A DNA stretch of 64,000 nt from an uncultured Collinsella sp. (lineage in GTDB: Bacteria; Actinomycetota; Coriobacteriia; Coriobacteriales; Coriobacteriaceae), in assembly GCA_902470805.1 (NCBI GenBank), contig CABRHX010000001.1, positions 173,365 through 237,364 of the forward strand. The letters run 5' to 3'. Within the stretch, counting starts at the first letter, position 1. Each line of letters starts with the position of its first letter. Position numbers and translations under genes: made by a program. The notes beneath the pieces were generated by a model. The model ran no database searches. It saw only the letters and a list, made by a program, of their open reading frames with translations, and was not told the DNA's origin. Below, one piece after another: positions 26,481 through 35,566 of the stretch.

Positions 26481-27866
26481 TTAGAGCTCCACGCTTTCGG
26501 CGCCGTTGATGGTTAGGTTGCGCTCGTAGAAGGCGGTGAGGGCGCGGATAGCGTACATCACGTCGCGCACGCCGCCGGTCTCGTAGCTCGAGTGCATGGC
26601 CAGCTGCGGCAGGCCCACGTCCACGGCATGCATGCTCGCCTGCATATTCGACAGGTTGCCCAGGGTGGAACCGCCGGCCATGTCGCTCTTGTTGGCGAAA
26701 GCCTGCGTTGGCACGTCGGCGTCATCGCAGATGGCCTGGAACACCGCGCGGCTAAAGGCATCGGTGCAGTAGTGCTGGTTGGCGGCTTCCTTGATAACGA
26801 TGCCGCCGTTGAGCACGACCTGGTTGCGGGCATCGCACTTCTCGGCGTGGTTGGGATGCACGGCATGCGCATTATCGCAGCTCACGAGCATCGAGGCGGC
26901 AAGTGCGCGATGGTACGACTCGTCATCGAAGCCCAGCGATCCGTTAATGCGGCGCAGCGCATCGGCCAAGAAGGTCGACATGGCGCCCTGCTTGGTCTCG
27001 GAGCCAACCTCCTCGTTATCAAAGCAGCAGAAGACCGAGATATCGCGCGCGTTCTCAGCACCCAAAAATGCCTGCAGCGAGGTATAGGCGCAGGCCAGGT
27101 CGTCGAGCTTGGGCGTCGAGATAAACTCGTCGGCCCAGCCCCAAATGCGCGCATCCTGACGATTGACCAGGAACAGATCGCGACCCAGAATCTGCTCGGG
27201 CTCAACGTCCAACTCGTCGGCGATCAGAGCATCGAAGTCGCCCTGCTTAAGATCACCGGCGCTGATGAGCGGGCACAGGTCGACGGCGCGGTTGGGCGCA
27301 AAGCCCTCGTTAACGCCACGATTCATATGGATGGCAAGGCTCGGAATGATAGCGACCTCGCGCTCGGTGGCAAGCAGGCGGCTCTCAATACGGTCGCCTT
27401 CGCGCACCAACACGCGGCCCGCGAGCGCCAGCGGGCGATCGAACCAGGTGTAGTCGATCATGCCGCCGTATGCCTCGGTGTTCAGGCGCAGCGTCTCGCC
27501 CGCGCCGTCAAGCTCAGGCACGGCCTTGACCTTAAACGTCGGCGAATCGCTGTGCGACGCCGTGAGCTGAAAATGATAGTCACCGGCAACGCCGTCCTCG
27601 CCCCACGTAGCAGCCAGGTCCTCGCCCACCTTAAAGGCGATAACGCTCGAGGTGTTGCGCTGCGTGTAATAACGCCCGCCCGGCTCGATGTCCCACGCCG
27701 CGTTCTCGGACAGGTAGGTAAAGCCCGCCTCGTCGAGCTCGGCCATAATGGTCGCCGCCGTATGGAACATGCTGGGGCATGCCTCGATAAAGTCGATAAG
27801 GTCGTTGGCGGCCTCGATATCGTCGGCCGTCACGTGCGCGCGCTCGGGCGTTTCCTGATCCGTCAT
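26481..27866 (-). CDS. M18 family aminopeptidase
   Basis: This 461-residue protein is a zinc metallopeptidase of the M18 (aspartyl aminopeptidase/DNPEP) family. It has the metal and catalytic motifs in TASHSDSPTF, CCFDNEEVGSETKQGA, SCDNAHAVHPNH and the C-terminal HSSYETGG. It trims N-terminal acidic or other residues from peptides as a large homo-oligomer. The start at 27866 follows AGGGGAGAG by one base. The upstream open frame to 27977 lacks a ribosome-binding site. Confidence 0.92.
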   Translation of the reverse strand: MTDQETPERAHVTADDIEAANDLIDFIEACPSMFHTAATIMAELDEAGFTYLSENAAWDIEPGGRYYTQRNTSSVIAFKVGEDLAATWGEDGVAGDYHFQLTASHSDSPTFKVKAVPELDGAGETLRLNTEAYGGMIDYTWFDRPLALAGRVLVREGDRIESRLLATEREVAIIPSLAIHMNRGVNEGFAPNRAVDLCPLISAGDLKQGDFDALIADELDVEPEQILGRDLFLVNRQDARIWGWADEFISTPKLDDLACAYTSLQAFLGAENARDISVFCCFDNEEVGSETKQGAMSTFLADALRRINGSLGFDDESYHRALAASMLVSCDNAHAVHPNHAEKCDARNQVVLNGGIVIKEAANQHYCTDAFSRAVFQAICDDADVPTQAFANKSDMAGGSTLGNLSNMQASMHAVDVGLPQLAMHSSYETGGVRDVMYAIRALTAFYERNLTINGAESVEL

Positions 27867-28027
27867 GCTCTCCCCTTTCGCTGGGTTGATGGTCCCCTCC
27901 AGCATACCCCGCCGCGCCAGCGCCGCACTCTTCATTCCGTGCTTAATTCCGCGCCGCTCACCAACTTGAGCCATCATGCCCGCGCCCCTTTTGCGACAAT
28001 TGCGCTAACAGGACGAGAGGAGCCGTC

Positions 28028-29113
28028 ATGAAGCCACGTAACATTGCCATCGCCTGCGGTGTCGCGGGAGTCGCCGTCGGCCTTGCCGCTGCCACCGGTA
28101 TCGTTTATCACAAGCAAATCAAGTCCGCCGCGTCGCTCAAACGCTTGACCGGCTACGCGGATGGCTATGACCTGTACGCAATCGACATCGCCTACGACTA
28201 CGATCTTGATCGCATCATCGCCGCTGGCGTGCGCGACGACCAGGCCTACATCGATGCCGTGGTGGCGCAGGTGCTGCCCGGTGTGCCGGCACATGTCCAG
28301 GCGCCCCAGTTTGCCTGCAGCGCTTTTGTCGCCGTAGATGCCGAAGGCCGCGTGCGCACCGGTCGCAATTACGACTTTAAGGACGACACCTCGGCGCTGC
28401 TGGTGCGCAATCACCCACGCGGCGGCTATGCTTCCATCGGGTTTGCCGCCCTCAATAACCTGGGCGCCAACACTCCGCTTGACTCCGTCACCGGACGCGC
28501 CGCGGCGTTGATGGGCCCGTTTGCCCAGCTCGACGGTGTTAACGAATGCGGCGTGTCCATTGCCGTACTCACCCTGGACTCCAAGCCCTGTGACCAGGAC
28601 ACGCAGCGCCCCGTCATCAATACCTCGCTCGCCATCCGCCTGGTGCTCGACCGTGCCGCCACCACGCAAGAAGCTGTCGACCTGCTTTTCGCCTACGACA
28701 TGCACGCCATGGCAGGACGCGATTACCACTTCTTTATCAACGACGCCGCCGGTGACGCGCGCGTAGTAGAGTGTGATCCGCGCGATCCGGACCGCGCTTT
28801 CAAAGCGACTCCTGTACGCCAGGTTACGAACTTCTACGCCTGCTATGGTGACGAAGTGCTGCCCAACCAAAAGAATGGTGAGCTGGGCCATGGTAAAGAG
28901 CGCGCCGTCGCAATCGCCGATGTCCTTGACGCCCATGTCGGTGCCCAGGACGAGGCAGTCGCTTGGAAGGCCCTTCGCGCTGCGGCGCAAGAGCCCAATC
29001 CGGAAGACATCACCAGCAATACGCAATGGTCGGTCGTCTTTGACAATACCGAGCCCGCTGCCGCCATCACGCTGCGCCGCCACTGGGGCGACGTCGACGC
29101 CTTCGCGCTGTAA
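28028..29113 (+). CDS. Linear amide C-N hydrolase (bile salt hydrolase/penicillin acylase-like)
   Basis: This 361-residue protein has an N-terminal hydrophobic segment (about 7-27), so it is exported or anchored, a spacer, and then an Ntn-hydrolase domain. The domain begins near the likely nucleophile Cys97 (FACSAF), with GRNYDF and GVNECGVSIAV as in choloylglycine-hydrolase-family enzymes. These cleave amide bonds in conjugated bile salts, N-acyl homoserine lactones or penicillins. The N-terminal membrane segment differs from cytosolic bile salt hydrolases. The substrate is unproven. Confidence 0.8.
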   Translation: MKPRNIAIACGVAGVAVGLAAATGIVYHKQIKSAASLKRLTGYADGYDLYAIDIAYDYDLDRIIAAGVRDDQAYIDAVVAQVLPGVPAHVQAPQFACSAFVAVDAEGRVRTGRNYDFKDDTSALLVRNHPRGGYASIGFAALNNLGANTPLDSVTGRAAALMGPFAQLDGVNECGVSIAVLTLDSKPCDQDTQRPVINTSLAIRLVLDRAATTQEAVDLLFAYDMHAMAGRDYHFFINDAAGDARVVECDPRDPDRAFKATPVRQVTNFYACYGDEVLPNQKNGELGHGKERAVAIADVLDAHVGAQDEAVAWKALRAAAQEPNPEDITSNTQWSVVFDNTEPAAAITLRRHWGDVDAFAL

Positions 29114-29182
29114 GGAGCTGGCACCGTCGTCCTTACGCTCGCCTGACGTTGCTTACATTTCTATACATTTGAGCTAACACGT

Positions 29183-29215
29183 TTTACCCCCGTATCAACA
29201 GTGTGCGGGGGTAAA
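29183..29215 (+). terminator. Hairpin between amidase and pfkA
   Basis: TTTACCCCCG and CGGGGGTAAA form a perfect 10-bp stem with a 13-base loop. It lies 69 bases after the amidase stop and just ahead of pfkA, so it may end the amidase transcript or sit in the pfkA leader. Confidence 0.5.
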
Positions 29216-29253
29216 CTTATGCGCATGTTATAACTTGCCCGGAAGGATTCACC

Positions 29254-30333
29254 ATGCTTAGAATCGGTCTTCTTACTAGTGGCGGCGACTGCCAGGCGCT
29301 CAACGCCACCATGCGCGGCATCGTCAAAACGCTTATGACCAATAGCGAAGAACCTATCGAGATCTATGGTTTTGAGGACGGCTACCAGGGCCTTATCTAC
29401 AGCAGGTTCCGCGTCATGACGCCCGCCGATTTTAGCGGCATCCTCACCCGCGGCGGCACCATCCTAGGCACGAGCCGCACACCGTTCAAGCGTCTGGATA
29501 CCCCCGAGGCCGATGGCGTCGAGAAGGTGCCGGCGATGGTCCACACCTATCATAAGCTGCAGCTCGACTGTCTGTTTATGCTGGGCGGTAACGGCTCCAC
29601 CAAGACCGCCAACCGCCTGCGCGAAGAGGGCCTAAACGTTATCGCGCTGCCCAAGACCATCGATAACGACACCTGGGGCACCGAGCTGACGTTTGGCTTT
29701 ACGAGCGCCATCGACGTCGCCACCAAGTGCATCGACGACATCCACACTACCGCCTCGAGCCACGGCCGCGTGTTTGTCATCGAGATCATGGGCCACAAGG
29801 TTGGCTGGATCCCGCTGTACGCCGGCGTCGCGGGCGGCGCGGATGTCATCTTGATTCCCGAGATTCCCTACGACATGGATAACGTCATCAAGACCATCGA
29901 GCATCGCATGGAGACCGGCAGCCGCTTTACCATCGTGGCCGTCGCCGAGGGCGCCATCTCCAAGGAGGATGCGGCGCTGTCCAAGAAGGAGTACAAGAAG
30001 AAGCTCGCCGAGCGCACGAGCCCGTCAATCGTGTACGACATCGCCAAGGAGATCGAGGCCCAGACCGGTCGCGAGACCCGCGTCGCCATCCCCGGTCACA
30101 CGCAGCGCGGCGGCCAGCCCGACGCTCAGGACCGCATCTTTGCGACCCAGTGCGGCGTCGAGGCCGCGCTTGGCTGCCTGCGCGGCGAGTTTGGCTACAT
30201 GATCGCCCTGCGCGACGGCAAGATGTGCCACATGCCACTCGAGGAGGTCGCCGGCAAGCTCAAGTATGTCGACCCCCAGAGCGATCTTGTGCGCGAGGCC
30301 AAGGCATTGGGCATCAGCTTCGGCGACGAATAG
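29254..30333 (+). CDS. pfkA: 6-phosphofructokinase
   Basis: This 359-residue protein has the PFK fold: LLTSGGDCQALNATMRG, GGNGSTKTA, PKTIDNDTWGTE, the MGHKVGWIPL segment and PGHTQRGGQPDAQDR. It phosphorylates fructose-6-phosphate in glycolysis. Residues that mark the phosphate donor are mixed. The Gly104 position is Gly as in ATP enzymes and position 124 is Lys, as in Streptomyces-type ATP-PFK and PPi-PFK. The metal-site Asp of GGDGS is Asn (GGNGS). AAGGA precedes the ATG. Its 3' UTR is the long hairpin element 30357-30476. Confidence 0.9.
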   Translation: MLRIGLLTSGGDCQALNATMRGIVKTLMTNSEEPIEIYGFEDGYQGLIYSRFRVMTPADFSGILTRGGTILGTSRTPFKRLDTPEADGVEKVPAMVHTYHKLQLDCLFMLGGNGSTKTANRLREEGLNVIALPKTIDNDTWGTELTFGFTSAIDVATKCIDDIHTTASSHGRVFVIEIMGHKVGWIPLYAGVAGGADVILIPEIPYDMDNVIKTIEHRMETGSRFTIVAVAEGAISKEDAALSKKEYKKKLAERTSPSIVYDIAKEIEAQTGRETRVAIPGHTQRGGQPDAQDRIFATQCGVEAALGCLRGEFGYMIALRDGKMCHMPLEEVAGKLKYVDPQSDLVREAKALGISFGDE

Positions 30334-30356
30334 CCTCGGCCGGAACTGCTCTCATC

Positions 30357-30476
30357 GGAGGCCCCAGGGCTACCTCCCAAATCGTCCTCGGACATGTCAG
30401 GACCCCGCTGCGCGCTTCGCGCGGCGGGGTCCTTCCGTCCTGCGGAAAGATTTGGGAGGTAAGCCCTGGGGCCTCC
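30357..30476 (+). other. Long 3' UTR hairpin element, copy A (after pfkA)
   Basis: Outer arms 30357-30383 and 30449-30476 are complementary with one bulge. They enclose GTCCTCGGACATG on the left and GTCCTGCGGAAA on the right, and an inner stem (AGGACCCCGC/GCGGGGTCCT) capped by GCGCGC-TTC-GCGCG. It begins 24 bases after the pfkA stop, in the same sense. It shares its internal-loop and apex sequences with the copies at 36457, 41913 and 54411, but not its arms. Confidence 0.8.
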
Positions 30477-30531
30477 TGCGGTAACTGGAGGGGCCAAGAC
30501 TATTCGTCTTCTTGCTGCGGATGCCTGGTGT

Positions 30532-30625
30532 AGGATGCGGCGTGCATTTTTGGGAGTATTCAGCAGCCGAGGGTGCCTGCATACTGGATTTTGGGCGAAA
30601 GGCAGGCACCATGGGCCGCATCCTG
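30532..30625. repeat. Nested inverted repeats in the pfkA-FtsX intergenic region
   Basis: AGGATGCGG (30532-30540) pairs with CCGCATCCT (30617-30625). Inside, GGTGCCTGC pairs with GCAGGCACC (around 30572-30610). The segment GTGCATTTTTGGGAGTATTC recurs imperfectly in reverse near 30719-30746. I see no gene in 30477-30872 beyond these repeats and the terminator. Confidence 0.55.
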
Positions 30626-30774
30626 TAAAAAACGAGCGGCTCTAGAGGCGTTTGGGCTCAGAATCGGAGCTTTCAGCGCAGTTTTGCACTCCCGCCCCCG
30701 CGCCCGCGGACCCCGGGATACTGAATACTCCGGAATTTGCACGCCGCCCCCTGGGGTACCTGTGGGCAAAAAGC

Positions 30775-30811
30775 AACCGCCCCGTCAAAGTATGCATTTG
30801 GCGGGGCGGTT
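30775..30811 (-). terminator. Terminator of the FtsX-type ABC operon
   Basis: AACCGCCCCG and CGGGGCGGTT form a perfect 10-bp stem. On the minus strand GCTTTTTGCC follows, 61 bases beyond the permease stop. Confidence 0.75.
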
Positions 30812-30872
30812 TATGCAAAAATGCTGCTGCGGGCGCGTCGGCAGCTCGCTAGAACTTGAATCCCAGGGCAGG

Positions 30873-33638
30873 TTACTCGGCGCTTTTGAGGGCGCCGACC
30901 ATGTCGATCTTGTTGAGGGTACGATTGGTGGCGAGGTTGACGATAAACGTAAAGCCAAAGGAAAGCACCACGGCGAGCACGTAGCTTAGCGGCTCGACCT
31001 CAACATCAAAGTACAGCGACGGCATCTGCAAAATGTACGTAAAACTCTCGGCCAGCAAGCCGCCCAGTGGCACGCCCAGCGCGGCGCCAATTGCCGTGAG
31101 GATCAACGTCTCCTTGTTGACGTAATGGTGCACCTCGCCACGGCGGAAACCAAGCACCTTGATGGTCGCCAGCTCGCGCTCGCGCTCGGAGATATTCGTG
31201 TTGGACAGCGTAAACACCACCACAAACGACAGGCACGCCGCCATAAAGGTCACGAGCACCACGACGGAATTGATAATAGTGAAGTTCGCCTCAAAGTTCT
31301 CCCAATGCTCGGCCGTGCTCGAAATCGAAAGCCAGCCGTCACTCTTAAGCTTCTTGCTAAACGCAATCTGGTCGGCCGACGAACCCTTGAGCAGCGCAAA
31401 GATGCCATTGAGGCGAACGCTGCGCCCAAACGCGCGCTCATAGGTGCTCTGCGTCATGTAAAGCGTGTTGCCCAGATAGTTAAGTGAAATGTCGCTGACC
31501 TTGACCTTGGCGACGTTGAGTGACGAATCCTGGACGTGCGCCGTATCGCCCGGTTGAATCCCCAGCACCAGCTGTGAACTCTTACTCAGATACACGTCTC
31601 CGTCACGCAAAGACAGTGGCTCTTTGGACTCATCCTCAAGGCGAACATAGTCGTCCAGATCGTTCGTGCGGTCATCGGGCACCACGATCAGCTGCACGGT
31701 CTCGCTCTTTCCGCCGAATGTAAAGGTGACGTTGTCGGTCATGATCGGCAGCGTCGAAGTTACGGTCACACCGGAATCCTTGACCGCGCTTCGCTCGTCG
31801 AGCGCCGCGCACGTCTGCGAAAAATCGTCGGGATTGGCGACCGCCAGCAAGTCATAGCGCGTGATGTGGCCGTACTGCTTGGGCGAAAGCGCGACCGACG
31901 TATCACGAATGCCCATGCCGCAGATCACGAGCGCCGTGCAGCCGGCGATGCCGAAGATGGTCATAAAGGCGCGCTTTTTGTAGCGGAACAGGTTACGCGC
32001 TGCCACCTTGTTCAAAAAGCCCATGCGGCGCCAGATAAATCCGATACGCTCGAGCAGAATGCGTGAGCCGGCACGCGGCGCCTTGGGGCGCATGAGCGAG
32101 GCAGGGGTCTCGGCCATCTCGTGGCGGCAGGCGATAATCGTGGCGCCCACCACGCCCACGGCAAACAGCGCCACCGAAACGATCGAGGACACGATGTCGT
32201 ACGAAAGTAGCATCTGGGGCAGCGAGTACATGTCGTCGAACACCGTAAACAGGAACAGCGGCAGGCCCACAAATCCGATGATGTTGCCGAGCACGCCGCC
32301 GATCAGACAAGCCCACAGCGCATAGTCCACGTATTTGGACAGGATGCGTCCGCGCGAATAACCGAGTGCCTTATACAGGCCGATGAGCGTGCGCTCCTCC
32401 TCGACCATACGCGTGGCGGTGGTAAGGCTGATGAGCACGGCGACGATAAAGAAGATGAACGGGAACACCGTGGCGATGGCCTCAATTGACGAGCTATCGC
32501 TCTCCACGCTCGAGTAGCTTGCGATATTGCCGCGGTCCTGGATGTACCAGGTGCATTCACCAAGGTCAGAGAGCTCGGCGCGGGCATCGGCAAACTGCTG
32601 GTCGGCGGCGGCACGGCGCTGGTCCAGGTCGGCTTGCGCCTGCGCACGCTCGTCGCTGCCCTCGGCCATGCGATTGATGTTGTCCTGCTCAATCCCAAAG
32701 AGCATATTCGCCTGGCGCTCGGCCGCATCCAAGCTTGCCGGCGTGTCGACCGTCAGTTCCTGAGCGCGCGCTTTCTCACGCTCCTCGCGGATCTTCTCGA
32801 TATTGCTCTTGACCTCATTGATCTTTGCCGCGTAGGAATCCGAATAGGAGTTGAGGCTCTTGGCTCCCTCGACGATCACGTGGACCGCGGAGTAGAAAGA
32901 AGATGTCGCGGCGTCCTCGCTCACATAGAACTTATAGTCCGCCGCCGAAGCAGCGCGAAAGGCGTTGACTGTCGAGTCGGAGCTCACATCAGTGGGATCG
33001 AGGACCTCGGCCGTAATGGTGTAATCGCCCGCGGCAAACTGATCCTTGGCGCTTTGGTTCGACGAGCTCGCGTCATTGGCGGCAAAACTCACCGTATCGC
33101 CGAGCTTTTTACCCGAAGCCTTCAGGAACTTCGAAGTCACCGCGACCTCATCGGCGCTCTCGGGCAAATCGCCGTTCACGAGCACCGGCTGATCGATGTT
33201 CTCCTTGGAGAGACTTTGCACGACCACGCGCTCGCGCGTTGTGCCCACGGCGGTGTAGGCGGTCTCGGTGTAGATGCCTTCGGCCGTTTCGACGTCATCG
33301 ACCTCTTGGATGGCGTCGAGATCATCGTCAGTCAGGCCATAGGTCGACTGCACGTTAATGTCATAGACATTTTGCTGGTCGAAGTAGGCGTCAACCGAAT
33401 CGCACAGGTCCTCGCAACCCGCCTTAAGGCCGCACATCACGCTCACGCCAAGCGCGGTGATGACCACGATTGACAAGAAGCGCTTAAGACTGCCTCGGAT
33501 TGTGCGGTAGATGCCACGGCGAAAAACCGTCGGCACCATATCGTTTGAGCTTTGGGCAGTGCGGTAGGTCGTAAAATCCTGCTCGCACTCCGTGTTCTGC
33601 GCGTCGCGGCGTAGGCTGTTTTGGCGGTCCTGATCCAT
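30873..33638 (-). CDS. FtsX-like ABC transporter permease
   Basis: This protein of about 921 residues has an N-terminal membrane helix (LKRFLSIVVITALGVSVMCG), a large extracytoplasmic domain with a Gln/Ala/Arg-rich coiled-coil-like stretch (about 280-370), three central helices, a second external domain and a C-terminal FtsX block of three helices. The layout fits MacB/VexB-like mechanotransmission or antimicrobial-peptide-resistance permeases with two FtsX repeats. I chose ATG 33638; a GTG at 33650 overlapping the upstream stop is an alternative that adds four residues. It is coupled to the ATPase gene upstream. Confidence 0.85.
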   Translation of the reverse strand: MDQDRQNSLRRDAQNTECEQDFTTYRTAQSSNDMVPTVFRRGIYRTIRGSLKRFLSIVVITALGVSVMCGLKAGCEDLCDSVDAYFDQQNVYDINVQSTYGLTDDDLDAIQEVDDVETAEGIYTETAYTAVGTTRERVVVQSLSKENIDQPVLVNGDLPESADEVAVTSKFLKASGKKLGDTVSFAANDASSSNQSAKDQFAAGDYTITAEVLDPTDVSSDSTVNAFRAASAADYKFYVSEDAATSSFYSAVHVIVEGAKSLNSYSDSYAAKINEVKSNIEKIREEREKARAQELTVDTPASLDAAERQANMLFGIEQDNINRMAEGSDERAQAQADLDQRRAAADQQFADARAELSDLGECTWYIQDRGNIASYSSVESDSSSIEAIATVFPFIFFIVAVLISLTTATRMVEEERTLIGLYKALGYSRGRILSKYVDYALWACLIGGVLGNIIGFVGLPLFLFTVFDDMYSLPQMLLSYDIVSSIVSVALFAVGVVGATIIACRHEMAETPASLMRPKAPRAGSRILLERIGFIWRRMGFLNKVAARNLFRYKKRAFMTIFGIAGCTALVICGMGIRDTSVALSPKQYGHITRYDLLAVANPDDFSQTCAALDERSAVKDSGVTVTSTLPIMTDNVTFTFGGKSETVQLIVVPDDRTNDLDDYVRLEDESKEPLSLRDGDVYLSKSSQLVLGIQPGDTAHVQDSSLNVAKVKVSDISLNYLGNTLYMTQSTYERAFGRSVRLNGIFALLKGSSADQIAFSKKLKSDGWLSISSTAEHWENFEANFTIINSVVVLVTFMAACLSFVVVFTLSNTNISERERELATIKVLGFRRGEVHHYVNKETLILTAIGAALGVPLGGLLAESFTYILQMPSLYFDVEVEPLSYVLAVVLSFGFTFIVNLATNRTLNKIDMVGALKSAE

Positions 33639-33643
33639 GGGCG

Positions 33644-34345
33644 CTACCACTCGATCGTCTCGATAGGCACGGGATTTTGCTGGACCGTCTCGCTCTCCAC
33701 GCGACCGCTCTTAAAGCGAATCAGGCGATCGGCCATGGGCGCGAGCGCGGAGTTGTGCGTGATGATGATGACCGTAATGCCCTGCTTGCGGCAGGTATCC
33801 TGCAGCAGCTGCAAGATCTGCTTGCCGGTTTTATAGTCGAGCGCACCCGTGGGCTCGTCGCACAGAAGCAGCTTGGGGTTCTTGGCCAGTGCGCGGGCGA
33901 TGGACACACGCTGCTGCTCGCCGCCCGAAAGCTGCGCCGGAAAGTTGCCCAGGCGCTCGCCCAGGCCAACCTGACGAAGCGTTTGCTCGGCATCGAGCGA
34001 ATCGGGGCAGATTTGCGCCGCAAGCTCAACATTTTCGAGCGCCGTCAGGTTGGGGACCAGATTGTAGAACTGGAAGACAAAGCCAACGTCGGCGCGGCGG
34101 TATTCCACGAGCTGCGCCTCGTTAGCGGAGCTCACATCGCGCCCGTCCACCGTCACGGTGCCGGAAGTCGCCGTATCCATGCCACCCAGAATGTTGAGCG
34201 CCGTGGTTTTACCGGCACCCGAAGCGCCCAGGATAATGGCAAGCTCGCCACGCTCAACAGAAAAGCTCGCACCGTCGAGCGCATGGATGCGGGCGTCGCC
34301 CTCGCCGTATGCCTTGATGACGTCTTTGAATTCGATATAAGCCAT
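33644..34345 (-). CDS. ABC transporter ATP-binding protein (LolD/MacB type)
   Basis: This 233-residue ATPase has Walker A (GASGAGKTT), Q-loop (FVFQFYNLVP), signature (LSGGEQQRVSIA), Walker B (LLLCDEPTGALD) and H-loop (IITHN). It pairs with the FtsX-like permease encoded directly downstream. Such pairs usually work as mechanotransmitters in peptide export, resistance or sensing. Confidence 0.93.
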   Translation of the reverse strand: MAYIEFKDVIKAYGEGDARIHALDGASFSVERGELAIILGASGAGKTTALNILGGMDTATSGTVTVDGRDVSSANEAQLVEYRRADVGFVFQFYNLVPNLTALENVELAAQICPDSLDAEQTLRQVGLGERLGNFPAQLSGGEQQRVSIARALAKNPKLLLCDEPTGALDYKTGKQILQLLQDTCRKQGITVIIITHNSALAPMADRLIRFKSGRVESETVQQNPVPIETIEW

Positions 34346-34399
34346 CGATTAATTCCCATCTGGTCGGATAACTCTTTAGTATTACCCATTTCGCACCGA

Positions 34400-34430
34400 C
34401 TAAAAAGGGACGGGTTTATTTTGGCAGGTT
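34400..34430 (-). repeat. CCTGCCAAAA dispersed repeat, copy d (3' arm lost)
   Basis: On the minus strand AACCTGCCAAAATAAACC is followed by CGTCCCTTTTTA. The closing GGCAGGT arm is missing, so this copy cannot form the full hairpin. It lies just upstream of the ABC ATPase start. Confidence 0.6.
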
Positions 34431-34546
34431 CTATATGGGGAAACGGCAGCTATAGATGAGGCGCCGGGGAGGCAGAGAAATCATCGATGGGGTCAGGCCA
34501 ACCGCCAAACACAACGCACGCATCTCAATCTGTCAGCCAAATCATT

Positions 34547-34560
34547 CGAACAGCTGTTCG
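34547..34560. promoter_or_regulatory. LexA-type SOS box
   Basis: CGAACAGCTGTTCG is a perfect palindrome and matches CGAAC-N4-GTTCG exactly. It lies 56 bases before the GyrI-like gene and just ahead of TATGAT (34565-34570 or 34570-34575), so a bound repressor would block that promoter. Confidence 0.65.
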
Positions 34561-34616
34561 TTTCTATGATATGATTCAGCTATCTAAGCAGGCCAATACG
34601 CAGAAAGGCGGCCAAC

Positions 34617-35255
34617 ATGGCGTTCGACTTTAAGAAGGAATGCAAGGAGCTCTACAAACCTGCAAGCAAGCCGAGCATCGTAACTGTCCCGCCTATGAGC
34701 TACGTTGCCGTTCGCGGAAAGGGCGACCCAAATACCGAAGGTGGCGAGTATCAAAACGCCCTGCCGCTGCTTTACGGCATCGCCTATACCGTCAAGATGT
34801 CGAAGAAAGGCTCAAGGAGTATCAAGGGCTATTTCGACTTTGTGGTACCGCCGCTCGAGGGTTTCTGGTGGCAAGACTCCCCGAGCGGCGACATCGATTA
34901 TGTACGCAAGGACGATTTCAACTTTATCTCGTGCATTCGCCTGCCCGATTTCGTCACTCAGGATGACTTTGACTGGGCGGTCGCGGAAGCCACGGCCAAA
35001 AAGAAACTGGACTTTTCTGCCGTCGAGCTGCTTAAAGTTGACGAGGGTCTCTGCGTTCAATGCATGCATACCGGACCCTACGACAGCGAGCCGGCAACCG
35101 TAGACGCCATGCATGAATATGCGACCGAGCAGGGCTATGTCCCCGACTTCTCAGACACCCGTTTACATCACGAAATCTATCTTTCCGATCCACGCAAGTG
35201 TGCGCCGGAGAAACTTAAGACTGTGGTTCGTCATCCTATCAAGCGCGCTGAATAG
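34617..35255 (+). CDS. GyrI-like small-molecule-binding domain protein
   Basis: This 212-residue protein is a GyrI-like protein (COG4832 type): FKKECKELYKP, VTVPPMSYVAVRGKGDPN, HTGPYDSEPATV and a C-terminal HEIYLSDPRK, without an AraC DNA-binding domain. Family members bind hydrophobic cations or other small molecules; E. coli SbmC/GyrI protects gyrase and is SOS-induced. The LexA-type box upstream fits the same control here. GAAAGGCGG provides a ribosome-binding site before ATG. Confidence 0.82.
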   Translation: MAFDFKKECKELYKPASKPSIVTVPPMSYVAVRGKGDPNTEGGEYQNALPLLYGIAYTVKMSKKGSRSIKGYFDFVVPPLEGFWWQDSPSGDIDYVRKDDFNFISCIRLPDFVTQDDFDWAVAEATAKKKLDFSAVELLKVDEGLCVQCMHTGPYDSEPATVDAMHEYATEQGYVPDFSDTRLHHEIYLSDPRKCAPEKLKTVVRHPIKRAE

Positions 35256-35425
35256 CGTGGAGCGTCATTTCACGCGCTGGGTTTTAAGCCAGCCAACCAG
35301 CCGCCTCCTAGGCCGTCCGGTAATTATCTTGACGTGGCCCGTCGCATCTTATAAGTTTGTTTTGCTAAAGCTGGAAAGCCTCTCAACGATGCGCAACTCC
35401 AGCTCTTTTTCTATCAAGAGGCTTA

Positions 35426-35551
35426 ATGAAATACCAGAAGTCGCGGATATCCATCAACGAACAAATAGCACTATTGACAGAAAACAAGGGTCTTAAGTGC
35501 TCTGATCAAAGCGAACTCGAGCGAGCTTTGGTCGAAGTCGGCTACTACAGG
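35426..35551 (+). pseudogene. Truncated Abi_2 (AbiD/AbiF-like) gene remnant
   Basis: The first 42 codons read as the N-terminus of Abi_2-family abortive infection proteins (MKYQKSRISINEQIALL, then EVGYYR as in the family's YYRLSGY). After GYYR the match stops and the frame runs antisense through ogt. An AAGAGG ribosome-binding site and a TTGACG/TATAAG promoter with a short 15-base spacer (35329-35355) remain. About 80 percent of the gene is missing, so this is a remnant of a lost phage-defence gene. Confidence 0.55.
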
Positions 35552-35566
35552 CAAAGCACTCGAACG

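Noticed and set aside
30560..30769. 69-codon minus-strand frame in the pfkA-FtsX gap
   Set aside because: It lies in stacked inverted repeats and has no ribosome-binding site or recognisable sequence.
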